From positions 41,477 to 105,476 of the forward strand of contig CAINFC010000198.1 in NCBI GenBank assembly GCA_903847975.1: 64,000 bases of DNA, given 5' to 3'. This stretch comes from an uncultured Acidobacteriota bacterium. GTDB taxonomy: Bacteria; Acidobacteriota; UBA6911; CAINFC01. Shown one piece after another: positions 43,213-52,705 of the stretch. Numbering within the stretch: the stretch's first letter is position 1; each line of letters begins with the position of its first letter. The position numbers and the translations under genes are program-made. The notes under the pieces are model-generated. The model was not told the origin of the DNA. It made no database searches and saw only the letters and a program-made list of their open reading frames with translations.

Positions 43213-44208
43213 ATGACAAAACAGTTCATCGGATTGCTGGTTCTTTTTCTTTTTCTCTGCCCGGAAGTGTCCCTGATGGCCCAGAGCCGGGGACACACCC
43301 TGTACGGTGATCTGCAGATCGACGAAAAGTCGCTGGCCGGCCTGCCGCCTTCCTCGTTTCTGGTTTCGCTGGTCACTATATCCGGAGGCGGCTCCTATGC
43401 CCCCGGGAATGTGATTGACCGCAACCAGGTTCCTCCCAACGGGCGCTATAAGTTTATGGATGTTCCCAACGGGGAATTCGAACTGGTGGTGGAACTGAAC
43501 GGGGTGGACGTCGGCCGGATGCGGATGATCATCCAGGAAAGGCGCTTCACCGAGCTGCGCCGCGACATTGCCCTGCAATGGAAGCCGGATCTCGCCTCGC
43601 GGGCCGGAGCGGCTCCTGCTCCGGCCGCCTACTCCCGGAGCGGAGCGAGCCGCGGGATTTACGAGAAGGGGCAGGACGCGATGCGCAAGAACGATTTGCC
43701 CCAGGCGGTCGCCAGCTTTGAGCAGGTAACCCAGGCGGATCCGAAGGATTTCGAGGCCTGGACCGACCTGGGGACCGCGCATTTCAAGCGGGAAAAATGG
43801 GGAGATTCGGAAAAAGCCTACCAGAAGGCTTTGGAAGCCAGGCCCGGATACTTCCCGGCGATGCTCAACCTCGGCAAGCTGCGTCTGGCCCAGAAAAAGC
43901 CGGAGGGTGCCGTGGACATCCTGTCCCAGGCGGTGCAGTCCGAACCCGGATCCGCCGATGCCCAGTATTTTCTTGGCGAAGCCTTCCTGCAGATCAAGAA
44001 GGGGTCCAAGGCGGTCGGCTGCCTGAATGAGGCTTTACGGCTGGATCCGGTGGGAAAGGCAGATGCCCACCTCCGCCTGGGGGCGCTGTACAACGCCGCC
44101 GGGATGAAAGACAAAGCGGCAGCGGAGTATGAGCAGTTCCTGGTTAAAAAGCCCGATTATCCCGACAGGAAGAAAATCGAGCAGTACATCAAGGACAACA
44201 GGAAATAA
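43213..44208 (+). CDS. Exported TPR protein
   Basis: A 331-residue protein with a signal peptide (FIGLLVLFLFLCPEVSLMAQ), a beta-rich N-terminal domain (VSLVTISGGGSYAPGN, resembling a carboxypeptidase-regulatory sandwich) and about five tetratricopeptide repeats from residue ~150 (DFEAWTDLGTAHFKREKW, YFPAMLNLGKLRLAQKKP, SADAQYFLGEAFLQIKKG). ATG 43213 is preferred over 43204 because AAGGA lies 9 bases before it. A protein-protein scaffold in the envelope; partner unknown. It ends just before a strong terminator shared with the convergent TonB receptor gene. Confidence 0.8.
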   Translation: MTKQFIGLLVLFLFLCPEVSLMAQSRGHTLYGDLQIDEKSLAGLPPSSFLVSLVTISGGGSYAPGNVIDRNQVPPNGRYKFMDVPNGEFELVVELNGVDVGRMRMIIQERRFTELRRDIALQWKPDLASRAGAAPAPAAYSRSGASRGIYEKGQDAMRKNDLPQAVASFEQVTQADPKDFEAWTDLGTAHFKREKWGDSEKAYQKALEARPGYFPAMLNLGKLRLAQKKPEGAVDILSQAVQSEPGSADAQYFLGEAFLQIKKGSKAVGCLNEALRLDPVGKADAHLRLGALYNAAGMKDKAAAEYEQFLVKKPDYPDRKKIEQYIKDNRK

Positions 44209-44227
44209 TGCCGCAGAAGGAAGATAC

Positions 44228-44265
44228 CAAAGAAAAAGCCCGCGTTTCCGCGGGCTTTTTCTTTG
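44228..44265. terminator. Bidirectional rho-independent terminator
   Basis: Perfect 17-bp stem: arms 44228-44244 and 44249-44265 with a 4-base loop, GC core AGCCCGCG/CGCGGGCT flanked by A-runs and T-runs. It serves the TPR gene on the plus strand and the TonB receptor on the minus strand. Confidence 0.95.
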
Positions 44266-44281
44266 AGGGTCTTTTTTTCGA

Positions 44282-47200
44282 TCAGAACTCGTAGCGCAGC
44301 CCGAACTGCATGACTCGCGGCGAGCCCTGGATTGAGGAGATGCGTCCGAAGTCCACGGCGGGGGCATTCAGATGAGAATCGATTCCCAGCCCCATGCCGG
44401 CACGCGTACGGGTCGGCTCGCCCAGCCGCTGAGTGTTGGTGGCATTAAAAACCTCCCAGCGGAACTGCAGGCTGTGTCCTTCCGGAATCTTGCCCGGCAG
44501 CTTGAAGGATTTGGCCAGGCCGAAATCCAGGCAGACATAGCTTTGCCGACGGAAGATGTTCCGGTCCCCGGTTTCGCCGGCCCGGGCGTTGCGGAAGCTC
44601 TGGTAGGCGTACTTGGGATCGGAAAAGAAATTGGGATAGGCGCCCGATTTGGTCGGCGAACCCTCTATGGAGCGGGTGCGGACCCCCCAGCTCTGGGCGT
44701 TCCAGTTGGTGGCCCAGATTTCAGCGTCGAAGGGAGCTCCCACCGGCAGGCCGGAGTTCCAGCGGAAGATTCCGCTCAGCTGCCAGCCGCCCAAAATTCC
44801 GTTGAGCACCGGGTCAATTTCATTGAGGAAGGCCCTCCCTTTACCGAAAGGCAGATCCCAGAAAGCATTGGCATTGACGATATGCGGGGTGTCGAAACTG
44901 GACAGCGCCTTGTTGTCGTCCGGCCGCAGGGAGTTGGTGATGAATCCGGCGGCGGAGAAGCTTCCGGCCCGCTCCAGCCCGGAGGCGTTGTCGATCGACT
45001 TGCTGAAGGTGTAGTTGAAGTCCAGGTTGAGGCTGTTTTTGAAGCGCTCCCGAACGGTTACGGTGGCGGCATGGTAATCGGAGTAAGCCATGGTGCTCCA
45101 GACCTGCAGTGCGGCGTACTGCGGCTGGAAGAACATCGCCGGCGAGGTTCCCCGGCTGTTCAGCCACTCCTGGAGATACGTCCAGTCCGGAGTGTCCAAC
45201 CCGTCGCGGCTGACACGGCGGTAGATCCGCTGAGTGGCGGTCTGCCCGGACGCGGCGGCTGCGCCGAACAGGTTTTCGAAATAGGGGATGGGCTGCATGG
45301 ACGCGATGGGAACATTGTTCCAGCGGGCGTCATACAGCAGGCCGGCAGCGGTGTACCAGTCCATTCCCGACTTCGGATCCTTCATGTTATTGAGCTGCAT
45401 GATGTCGCGCTGGGCCAGCAGATTGCGCGCCACGCGGCCCATGTAGGAGACTTCCACCATCAGGCCGCCGCGCAGCTCACGCCCCATGGAAAAGCTCCAG
45501 GAGTAATGGACCGGGGTGGTCAGCTTGTCGTCCAGGGTCGATTCGATGCGCTCCGCACCGTCGGCAGGCTGCATCAGAGGGAAGACCAGCTTGGACGGAA
45601 CGGTGATACCCGGCAGGCTGCGGATGGCCTGGTTGAATCCGGTAAAAAGTGGCGCCGGGCGGGTGGTGACGTTGTAGGTGTTGGCGGCGATCGTCTGGGA
45701 GGAGGAAAAGCCGAGGGTGTTGTTGAGATCGAAGGATACCGCCAGGGCGCTGCCGATGCGGTCGTAAGCCATGCCGAATCCGCCGCGGAACACCGTCTTT
45801 TGGCCGGTGCCAAAGAGGGCTTTCAGCACGCTGTTTTCAAAGGAAGGGCTCCAGGCGAAGGAAGCCCGCGGGGCAAAGTTGTTCTTGTCCCAGGGGTAAA
45901 GAGGCGCCTTGCCATTGGCCGGACCGGTCTTGTCCACGGTGATCGAATCGTTGTAGGGGATCCCCTTTTCGGCGGAGGCAACCCGCTTGTCGAAATAGTC
46001 CGAAAGACTGACTGTCGGTTTGACCTCCAGGCCATTGGCTTCGTAAACGGGCCGGTTGAGGCCGTAACGCAAGCCGTAGATCAGGGTCAGCTGCGGATGA
46101 ACCCGCCAGGTGTCCTGGGCGTAGAGCTCGTACTCTTCGGTGGCAAAGGTGCGGCCCACACCGGTTCCGGCGTTCATGATATTCCCGTCCGGTCCGAAGT
46201 TGAAGTAGCCGGAGTACGAGGAAAAGCGGCCGATGGCGGCGGCCAGGGCGGCCTGCAGGTTGGACTTGCTCCCGTAAATGTTGGGCAGCGGATCGGTCAG
46301 AACCGCCCCGCTGGCCTCATAGAAGGAAGCGTTGGTGTATGCCAGATCGTAGGCGTTGCTATAGGAAATCCGGGTGTTGCGGATGAGGCGGATGTTTCCT
46401 CCCAGCTCAATGGTGTGCTTTCCCTTTACCCAGGCCAGGTCGTCGACGATGTTCCAGGTCGGGGTAATGCGGTTCGAGGTCCGGGAGAAGTTGCGCGGAT
46501 AGAAAACGCTGCGGAAATAGATCTGGTTGTCCGAGGAATCGCCCTGGGCGCTGAAGGCTTCCCGCGTCAATCCGAAGCGCAGCGTGTTGACGATCTTGGA
46601 TGTTGCCATCCAGGTGTGCTGGGTGGCCAGGCCGGTGGGATGGCTCCAGCGGTTGGTTCCCGGGGTGTCCGGCCAGTAAGGGGCGCCGGCTTCCAGGTCA
46701 TACTGGTAGTTTCCGCGGAGAAGCAGGGTCTGCTTGGAATTCAGATTGAAGTTCAGCGTGGCGGTGTGGGCGTTGTAGCTGAGCGGCAGCGGGGCGTTGA
46801 ACCGGTACCCGCTGAAATTCAGTCCGTCTCCCACGCCGGTATCGTTGGCGGGATACTTTTTGGCGGCATCCGCCAGGACGGCCAGCGCCGCCGGGTTGAT
46901 TCCCACCGGGTAGATCTTGTTCAGTTCCGCGGTGGTCAGGGTGGTGGTCCCGCCGGCGGTGTTGGTGTATTTGATGATCCCCTGTCCGAGGCTGGGCAGC
47001 GGCACGGTGTTGGGCCCGACAATGGTTTCCTTGGCATCGCGCCGGCCTTCATAATTATAGAAGAAGAACACGCGATCCTTGAGCACCGGCCCGCCGAGGG
47101 ATCCGCCGAACAGGTTGCGCAGCAGCTTGGGCCGCTTGACCCCGGTCCGGTTATTGAAGAAATCGTTGGCGGTGGTTATGGTGTTGCGGTGGAATTCGTA

Positions 47201-47932
47201 GGCCGAACCGTGCCATTCGTTGGTTCCGGTGCGGGAAACCAGCGACACCTGCCCGCCGGAGGAGCGGCCCTGGCTGGCGGTGGCCAGGTTGGTGGTGACC
47301 CGGAATTCCTGCACCGAGTCCGGGGTAACCCGCAGTACGGTGGTGAAAGCTTCTCCGGTCTGCTGATCGTTGACGTCGATCCCGTCGAGCGTCAGGTTGG
47401 ACTGGTCGCTGCGCGCCCCGCTGACGTATCCGTCCTGGGTTACGGCGGGCTGCAGGCTGAGCAGGTTGGCCACGTTGCGCGATTCCAGCGGCAGCTGCCG
47501 GATGCGCAGTCCTTCAAAGGCGTTGCCGATAGTCGCATCCTGCGTATTGAGCTTGACGGCGCCGGCTTCCACCGTGATCGTCTCGCTGAGCTGGCCGATT
47601 TCCATTTTCAAGTCGACGGTCGCCGGAGTGTCGACCATCAGGTTCAGGTTTTCGATCATCGCCGTTTTGAATCCCTGCTGCTCCGCACGGATTTTATATT
47701 TCCCGGGAAGCAACTGCCGGAACTGGTAAACGCCGACTTCGTCGGTGACCGTGCTGCGTTCCACGCCGGTCGGGCTGGTCAGGATCACCGTCACGCCGGG
47801 AATAACCGCTCCGGCAGGATCCACTACTTTGCCGCTCACGGCCGTATTCTGAGCCAGAGCGGGAATTGAAACTAGAAAGGAGAAAAGAAACAACCAGGAA
47901 AAAATCCTGATAAGCGGTCTGGTTCTATGCAT
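44282..47932 (-). CDS. Oar-like TonB-dependent receptor with carboxypeptidase-regulatory domain
   Basis: A 1216-residue outer-membrane protein. Signal peptide (FSWLFLFSFLVSIPALAQ), then a carboxypeptidase-regulatory Ig-like domain (SGKVVDPAGAVIPGVTVIL), a plug domain (LNTQDATIGNAFEGLRIRQL, NLTLDGIDVNDQQ) and a large beta barrel ending in the terminal Phe used for outer-membrane insertion (FGLRYEF). This architecture is expanded in Acidobacteriota and is the main basis for the proposed affiliation. ATG 47932 has GGAG 6 bases upstream. Likely imports or binds large substrates such as oligosaccharides; specificity unknown. Confidence 0.92.
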   Translation of the reverse strand: MHRTRPLIRIFSWLFLFSFLVSIPALAQNTAVSGKVVDPAGAVIPGVTVILTSPTGVERSTVTDEVGVYQFRQLLPGKYKIRAEQQGFKTAMIENLNLMVDTPATVDLKMEIGQLSETITVEAGAVKLNTQDATIGNAFEGLRIRQLPLESRNVANLLSLQPAVTQDGYVSGARSDQSNLTLDGIDVNDQQTGEAFTTVLRVTPDSVQEFRVTTNLATASQGRSSGGQVSLVSRTGTNEWHGSAYEFHRNTITTANDFFNNRTGVKRPKLLRNLFGGSLGGPVLKDRVFFFYNYEGRRDAKETIVGPNTVPLPSLGQGIIKYTNTAGGTTTLTTAELNKIYPVGINPAALAVLADAAKKYPANDTGVGDGLNFSGYRFNAPLPLSYNAHTATLNFNLNSKQTLLLRGNYQYDLEAGAPYWPDTPGTNRWSHPTGLATQHTWMATSKIVNTLRFGLTREAFSAQGDSSDNQIYFRSVFYPRNFSRTSNRITPTWNIVDDLAWVKGKHTIELGGNIRLIRNTRISYSNAYDLAYTNASFYEASGAVLTDPLPNIYGSKSNLQAALAAAIGRFSSYSGYFNFGPDGNIMNAGTGVGRTFATEEYELYAQDTWRVHPQLTLIYGLRYGLNRPVYEANGLEVKPTVSLSDYFDKRVASAEKGIPYNDSITVDKTGPANGKAPLYPWDKNNFAPRASFAWSPSFENSVLKALFGTGQKTVFRGGFGMAYDRIGSALAVSFDLNNTLGFSSSQTIAANTYNVTTRPAPLFTGFNQAIRSLPGITVPSKLVFPLMQPADGAERIESTLDDKLTTPVHYSWSFSMGRELRGGLMVEVSYMGRVARNLLAQRDIMQLNNMKDPKSGMDWYTAAGLLYDARWNNVPIASMQPIPYFENLFGAAAASGQTATQRIYRRVSRDGLDTPDWTYLQEWLNSRGTSPAMFFQPQYAALQVWSTMAYSDYHAATVTVRERFKNSLNLDFNYTFSKSIDNASGLERAGSFSAAGFITNSLRPDDNKALSSFDTPHIVNANAFWDLPFGKGRAFLNEIDPVLNGILGGWQLSGIFRWNSGLPVGAPFDAEIWATNWNAQSWGVRTRSIEGSPTKSGAYPNFFSDPKYAYQSFRNARAGETGDRNIFRRQSYVCLDFGLAKSFKLPGKIPEGHSLQFRWEVFNATNTQRLGEPTRTRAGMGLGIDSHLNAPAVDFGRISSIQGSPRVMQFGLRYEF

Positions 47933-48037
47933 CGTGACTCCATGCCTTTCCGGCGGAAATGCTCTCCCACCCCAGAGTGGGCAGGCGCACAGCTGATTTT
48001 GAAAGTTCCTTGCGTGAAAGAAGGAAAACCCCAAGCG

Positions 48038-48067
48038 ATTTTAGAAACAAGTGCTGCTGCTTGTCAA
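48038..48067 (-). promoter_or_regulatory. Promoter of the TonB-dependent receptor gene
   Basis: Minus strand: perfect TTGACA (48067-48062), 18-base spacer, TAAAAT (48043-48038, 5 of 6). Leader of about 100 bases. It begins just beyond the stop codon of speA. Confidence 0.8.
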
Positions 48068-48070
48068 TGC

Positions 48071-50008
48071 CTATTCGTCTTCCAGGTAGGTATAGCCGCG
48101 CAGGCCTTCCTCGTAGAACTTCACCAGGCGGCCCAGTTCCTCCACGCTGATTTTTCCTTCGCGCAGCGCGGTTTCGGCATCCTTGCGGAAGCGGTTGATC
48201 AGGCTTTCGGCATTGAATTGCACATAGTGCAGGACCTCCTCTACCGTGTCCCCTTTGATGACCGCCTCCAGCACCACTTCACCGGCGTCGTCCAGGTTGA
48301 CGTGGACCGCGTTGGTGTCGCCGAACAGGTTGTGCAGGTCGCCGAGGATTTCCTGGTAGGCCCCCACCAGGAAAATTCCCAGGTGGTAGTAGTCCTCGTT
48401 CAGGGAGTGCAGGCGCAGACTGCGCTTCACGTCCCGGCGGTCGATGAACTGGTCGATCTTGCCGTCCGAGTCGCAGGAGACGTCGCCGAGCACCGCCTGG
48501 CGCAGCGGCTTTTCCCCCAGCCGGTGAATGGGCATGATGGGAAACAGCTGGTTGATGGCCCAGCTGTCGGGGATGCTCTGGAAAAGGGAAAAGTTGCAGT
48601 AGTAGGTCTCGGCCAGGATCGATTCCAGCACCTCCAGCTCTTCGGGGAAAAAGGCCAGCTCGCCGGCCATTTTCTGTATGCGGCGGCAGATGGTGAAAAA
48701 CAGGTTTTCCGCGCGGCAGCGCTGCTCCAGGGTGAGGTACCCGAGGCTGAACAGGTTCAGGGACTGGTCCAGGGCTTCGTTGGCGTCGTGGTAACTTTCC
48801 AGCAGGTTTTTGGAGCTCAGCAGGCGCAGCGTATCGTGCAGGTCGTGCAGCGGCTGCTCGTCCTCCTCCACCACGCCCGGCGTGGATTCCGAGGTGCCCA
48901 GCCCGGTGGTGCCCAGCACGTTGAAGACCAGGACGCTATGGTAGGCGGCAATGGCCCGCCCGCTTTCCGAAAGGATGGTCGGGTGGGGCACCTGGGCTTC
49001 GTCGCAGACGTTGAGCACGTGATAGACCACGTCGTTGGCGTATTCCTGCAGGGTGTAGTTGGCGCTGGATTCGAAATCGGTCTGCGAGCCGTCGTAGTCC
49101 ACCCCCAGGCCGCCGCCGACATCCAGGTAGAGGAGCCCGGCTCCCGCCTTGACCAGCTCGGAATAAACGCGGGCGGCTTCGGTGACCGCGGTCTTGATGC
49201 GCCGGATGTTGGTGATCTGGCTGCCCAGGTGAAAGTGAATGAGCTGGAAGCAGTCCTCCATCCCCTGTTCCTTGAGCAGGGAGAGGGCCTGCAGGGCTTC
49301 TTCGACCGTGCATCCGAACTTGGACCGGTATCCGCCCGAGGATTTCCAGCGCCCGGAGCCGCGGCTGGCCAGCTTGACGCGCAGCCCGATGGCCGGCCGC
49401 ACTCCAAGCCGTCCGGCGGTCTGGAGGATCATTTCCAGCTCCTTGAAGCGCTCCACCACCGGGATGATGTGCCGCCCGATTTTCTTGGCGTACAGCACCA
49501 TTTCAATGAATTCCTGGTCCTTGAAGCCGTTGCAGATGATCGGGGTCTCGTTGTCGGTAATGGCCAGGACGGCCAGCAGCTCCGGCTTGGAGCCCGCTTC
49601 CAGGCCGAAATGGAACGGTTTGCCGAAGCGCAGCACCTCGTCCACCACCTGCTTCTGCTGGTTGACCTTGATGGGGAAAACGCAGCGGTACTCCCCTTTG
49701 TAGCCGTTTTCCTGAATGGCTCCGGCAAAGGCGTTGTGGATCTCCTCCAGGCGGTGGCGCAGGATTCCGGTGAAGCGTATCAGGACCGGCGCGGGAATGC
49801 CGCGCAGCAGCAGCGTGTCCACCACGTTTTTCAGATCGATGCTGCGCCCCGCTTCCTTGGTGGGGTGCACGAGCAGGTTGCCGTTTTCTCCGACCGAAAA
49901 ATATCCTTTTCCCCAGCTGGCAACGTCATACAGGTCGCCGGAGTCCTGGGTGGTCCAGCGTTCGGCCGGTTCGCGGGACAATAGTCCTTCGGCAAGCTTC
50001 GTGTTCAT
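48071..50008 (-). CDS. speA: Biosynthetic arginine decarboxylase
   Basis: PLP fold-III decarboxylase of 645 residues converting arginine to agmatine, the first step of one putrescine/spermidine route. The PLP lysine is K114 (VFPIKVNQQKQ), followed by GLEAGSKPELLAVLA, FHLGSQITNIRRI, DVGGGLGVDYDG and the downstream CDEAQVP motif that supplies the catalytic Cys. Length fits SpeA (~630-660). ATG 50008 has GGGAGAG 6-7 bases upstream. It is separated from its neighbours by repeats on one side and the TonB receptor promoter on the other, so it is monocistronic. Confidence 0.95.
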   Translation of the reverse strand: MNTKLAEGLLSREPAERWTTQDSGDLYDVASWGKGYFSVGENGNLLVHPTKEAGRSIDLKNVVDTLLLRGIPAPVLIRFTGILRHRLEEIHNAFAGAIQENGYKGEYRCVFPIKVNQQKQVVDEVLRFGKPFHFGLEAGSKPELLAVLAITDNETPIICNGFKDQEFIEMVLYAKKIGRHIIPVVERFKELEMILQTAGRLGVRPAIGLRVKLASRGSGRWKSSGGYRSKFGCTVEEALQALSLLKEQGMEDCFQLIHFHLGSQITNIRRIKTAVTEAARVYSELVKAGAGLLYLDVGGGLGVDYDGSQTDFESSANYTLQEYANDVVYHVLNVCDEAQVPHPTILSESGRAIAAYHSVLVFNVLGTTGLGTSESTPGVVEEDEQPLHDLHDTLRLLSSKNLLESYHDANEALDQSLNLFSLGYLTLEQRCRAENLFFTICRRIQKMAGELAFFPEELEVLESILAETYYCNFSLFQSIPDSWAINQLFPIMPIHRLGEKPLRQAVLGDVSCDSDGKIDQFIDRRDVKRSLRLHSLNEDYYHLGIFLVGAYQEILGDLHNLFGDTNAVHVNLDDAGEVVLEAVIKGDTVEEVLHYVQFNAESLINRFRKDAETALREGKISVEELGRLVKFYEEGLRGYTYLEDE

Positions 50009-50220
50009 GGCAGTCTCTCCCGGAATCGAGTTTTGTGAAAGACATGCTTTTACCATACAATCCGACCCATTTCCAGAATGCGCCACAGAAAAATTCCAGG
50101 AAGCGGAAAGGCGCGTCAACAAAGCTTTTGGAGGGAAAGCAGTGCCCCCGGTCACGGAATAAAGTGCGGAACCCGGAGGGGATCTCGACTTTTTACGGTC
50201 CCGTATTGAAAGATGGTCCG

Positions 50221-50494
50221 GCAAAAAAGTCTGGAACCCCGAAAGGGGTTCCGGAGCACAGCCCGGGGTTGCGCCGCATAGGCGCTACCCCGGGTAGGCG
50301 GATTTGTTTAAAATACAGCCCGGAAAGGGCTGCGCAAACAACTGATGCGGCTGGATTTTGCGCAACCCTTTCCGAGTTGACACCTAAGGGTCTCCCTACC
50401 CGGGGTAGGCGCGAAGCGCGCCAACCCCGGGCTGTGTTACGAAGCCCAATAAGGGCTTTGCCCAACGGAAATCTCCAGATATGGGACTTTCTGA
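50221..50494 (-). repeat. REP-like composite repeat, copy 2 (inverted)
   Basis: Same unit as 42791-43027 in the opposite orientation: module 2 hairpin at 50262-50294 (CCCGGGGTTGCGCC ... GGCGCTACCCCGGG) and module 1 hairpin at 50399-50431, again about 105 bases apart, with CCGGAAAGGGCTGCGC between them. An extra hairpin GGAACCCC/GGGGTTCC lies at about 50233-50252. Confidence 0.85.
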
Positions 50495-50561
50495 CGGGCC
50501 TTCCTGAAAGATGGCTTCGTTAAAAGGCACCATCTCCTGGCGAGAGACCCTTCCGCTTTTC

Positions 50562-50591
50562 TTCCTGTGAGCCCAATCATTTCACAGGAAG
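50562..50591. terminator. 10-bp inverted repeat downstream of the SpoIID-like gene
   Basis: CTTCCTGTGA (50562-50571) and TCACAGGAAG (50582-50591), perfect arms with a 10-base loop, 32 bases past the stop of the minus-strand gene. No T-run follows, so it may be a weak terminator or an mRNA-end structure. Confidence 0.45.
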
Positions 50592-50622
50592 ACGGGAAGA
50601 TCAGGAAGGAAAAAAGAAGCAA

Positions 50623-51684
50623 TCAGGGCATTTCGGATGGGGAGACGGCCATTTTACCGGGCCATCTTGAAAGGGCGGTCTGCAGGCGGCTCTCCGGAAA
50701 GAAGTGGTCCAGGATCTGTCGGTAGCCGCAACCCTGCCGGGCCATCTCCACGCATCCCGCCTGGCACAGGCCGTAGTGGTGTCCGTGGCTGTCGCCCGCA
50801 ACGGCGGAGCCCCGCTTCCCCCGGGAGCAGGAGGGGCAGAAGGTCGGCCGCGAAGGATAGGCTCCACCCGCCGGAGCGGTAAAAAGCAGGTTGTCGCAAA
50901 CCGCCGAATAATAGGCCGGGAGCGGCTTTCCCTGGTAGGTTAGAATCTGCCCCCGCGTCGCCTGGACGGCGCCGCGGGCCTGCGGTGTGGTTGCCGTGCC
51001 GCGGCTGAACTGGCAGTGGGTCGTATCGCAGAAGTCGTATCCTTCCCTCCGGTGGCGGTGCCGGTGGGAAGCCAGGAAGCTGCGGGCCGTCACCGCCTGG
51101 GCTTTCAGGGCCTCCGGCTGCTTCACGTGGTTCATTTCGGCTCCGACCACCGAAGCGGTCAGCTCTTCCGGATCCGCTTCCAGCAAGGCGACCAGCTTCC
51201 CGCCGACTCTCCGCACCTCGAGGTCGCCGCGGAATTCCCTTCGGATCTGCCCGGGGATGGCCAGGGTGAATTCCGGTGCGGATGCTCCGCTGTCCCGAAG
51301 CGACGATGGCGGCGCCAGGCGGAGGCGAACCCGCGGCTCGGGACCCAGGGACTTCACCGGTATCCCGCTTTGCAGCTGGCGAACCAGGAGGCCCTCCTCC
51401 CGGCTCTCCAGCAGCAGGACATCGTGGCCGGAAAGACGGAGCACCGTCTCCTGCCCTCCGTGTAGCAACCGCAGCCGCTCCTTCCCCCGGTACCGAAGCT
51501 CCAGGCGGCCGGTCTCGAAAAGGGTGAAGATCCGCAGCCGTAAGGCCCGGGAGGCTCCTTGCTCTTCCTGCCGGGAAAATCGGACCGGTGCCGGAAAGGC
51601 GACCGCCGTGCGCAAGGCGAGGAGCATGTGTGCGGTCCTTCGGCAGAGAAGGCGGCGGGAAAGGATGCGGTCGGACCCGGTCAT
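50623..51684 (-). CDS. SpoIID/LytB-domain protein
   Basis: A 353-residue protein. The SpoIID signature is clear: VVGAEMNHVKQPEALKAQ with AVTARSFLASHR next, then DFCDTTHCQFSRG and QATRGQILTYQGKPLPAYYS. SpoIID proteins are lytic transglycosylases that act on denuded peptidoglycan; in non-sporulating bacteria related proteins act in wall remodelling. The N-terminal half is beta-rich. ATG 51684 follows the penicillin-binding protein stop by 4 bases, so the two are co-translated. The first ~40 residues are a poor signal, so export route is uncertain. Confidence 0.85.
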   Translation of the reverse strand: MTGSDRILSRRLLCRRTAHMLLALRTAVAFPAPVRFSRQEEQGASRALRLRIFTLFETGRLELRYRGKERLRLLHGGQETVLRLSGHDVLLLESREEGLLVRQLQSGIPVKSLGPEPRVRLRLAPPSSLRDSGASAPEFTLAIPGQIRREFRGDLEVRRVGGKLVALLEADPEELTASVVGAEMNHVKQPEALKAQAVTARSFLASHRHRHRREGYDFCDTTHCQFSRGTATTPQARGAVQATRGQILTYQGKPLPAYYSAVCDNLLFTAPAGGAYPSRPTFCPSCSRGKRGSAVAGDSHGHHYGLCQAGCVEMARQGCGYRQILDHFFPESRLQTALSRWPGKMAVSPSEMP

Positions 51685-51688
51685 TATT

Positions 51689-52681
51689 CTATTCCGAGCG
51701 TCGGGCGGGCCGCAATCGACGGTAGACGGCGAGTGTTTTGGCGGCCAGAGGTGCGGCTTCCGTGGCGCCTCGTCCCGGGTGGACAAAGGTCATGACCAGA
51801 AGGGGCTCCGCCGGATTGCGGTCCACGGCCAGGCACCAGCCTTCCAGGTCGGAGAGGCGATGGGTTCCCTCCCGGAGGCTGTGCGTGCCGGTCTTGACGT
51901 ACCGGGAAGAGGAGGCGGCTCCCGCCAGGCGCCCGGTTCCTTCCTGCGCGGAAAGCCGCATCCCGCGCTGGATCACCGCCAGGGAAGCGGCTTCCATGTA
52001 AACGGAGCGGGCGGCCGAAGTCTCCTCGGGGTTTTGGCGGAGGAACAGTCGGCCTCCGTTGTAGAGGGCGGCATAAGCGAGCGCCAGGCGAATGGGCGGT
52101 ACCGCCAGGCGCGGGCTGGACCCGGTCATCGCCCGGCGCTGCTCTTCGCCGGGAAAGGAGTCGAACCGGGGAAATTCGTCCGCCCCGGTCTCCAGCCCGA
52201 ATAAATACAACAGGCGCGCGAAATCCGCGGGATCCAGCTCCAGGGCCAGCTGGCGAAAGTAGGAGTTGCAGGAATGGGCCAGGGCCTGCTCCAGGGTCAG
52301 GAGGCCGTGGCCCTGCGGGTTCCAGCAGGGATCGCCCTGGCTTCCGCCGGCCGGAGGGCACAGAAACCGGGGCAGGTCGGCCGGGCTGTGCCGCAGTAGA
52401 AAGGCCAGGGCGGTAAAGGGTTTGATCAGGGAGCCGCAGGGCTTTCGCGGTCCGAAAAAGAAGGCGGTCCGCAGGCCGGCCAGAACCCGCCCGCTGTCCG
52501 GGTCGAGAAGCAGGACCGCGGAAGCCCGGCCTTCGGTCCCCTCCGGGAGGGGAGGGGCCGCCATGGCCCGTTCAAAGGCCTGCTGCAGCATGCCCGATGG
52601 GGGCGGAGCAGCGAAGACGGCCGCCAGGGTGGCTTGTAGCCACCGTCGCCGGTCGAATGCGTTGCCAGGCTTGCCGCTCAT
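51689..52681 (-). CDS. Penicillin-binding transpeptidase-domain protein
   Basis: A 330-residue serine acyl-transferase. All three motifs are in order: S84-L-I-K87 (CGSLIKPF), S137-C-N139 (HSCNSYF) and K263-T-G (YVKTGT). It lacks the transglycosylase or dimerisation domain of large PBPs and resembles a free transpeptidase domain. The N-terminus (DRRRWLQATLAAVFAA) looks like a twin-arginine-type signal. It sits between a GT-C membrane protein and the SpoIID-like protein, which suggests a small cell-wall-modifying operon. Confidence 0.85.
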   Translation of the reverse strand: MSGKPGNAFDRRRWLQATLAAVFAAPPPSGMLQQAFERAMAAPPLPEGTEGRASAVLLLDPDSGRVLAGLRTAFFFGPRKPCGSLIKPFTALAFLLRHSPADLPRFLCPPAGGSQGDPCWNPQGHGLLTLEQALAHSCNSYFRQLALELDPADFARLLYLFGLETGADEFPRFDSFPGEEQRRAMTGSSPRLAVPPIRLALAYAALYNGGRLFLRQNPEETSAARSVYMEAASLAVIQRGMRLSAQEGTGRLAGAASSSRYVKTGTHSLREGTHRLSDLEGWCLAVDRNPAEPLLVMTFVHPGRGATEAAPLAAKTLAVYRRLRPARRSE

Positions 52682-52705
52682 GGTCCTCCGCCGGATGATA
52701 TTTCC

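Larger units (their letters stand above)
50009..50622. other. Intergenic region with REP-like repeat unit
   Basis: A 614-base gap upstream of speA and downstream of the SpoIID-like gene. It holds the repeat at 50221-50494 and the inverted repeat at 50562-50591. The speA promoter must lie between about 50020 and 50200; no strong match to consensus was seen. No gene recognised. Confidence 0.6.

Noticed and set aside
44372..47869. 1165-codon plus-strand open frame
   Set aside because: Exact shadow of the TonB-dependent receptor on the minus strand; no domain in the plus translation.
47927..49984. 685-codon plus-strand open frame
   Set aside because: Antisense to speA; only the minus frame has the PLP decarboxylase motifs.
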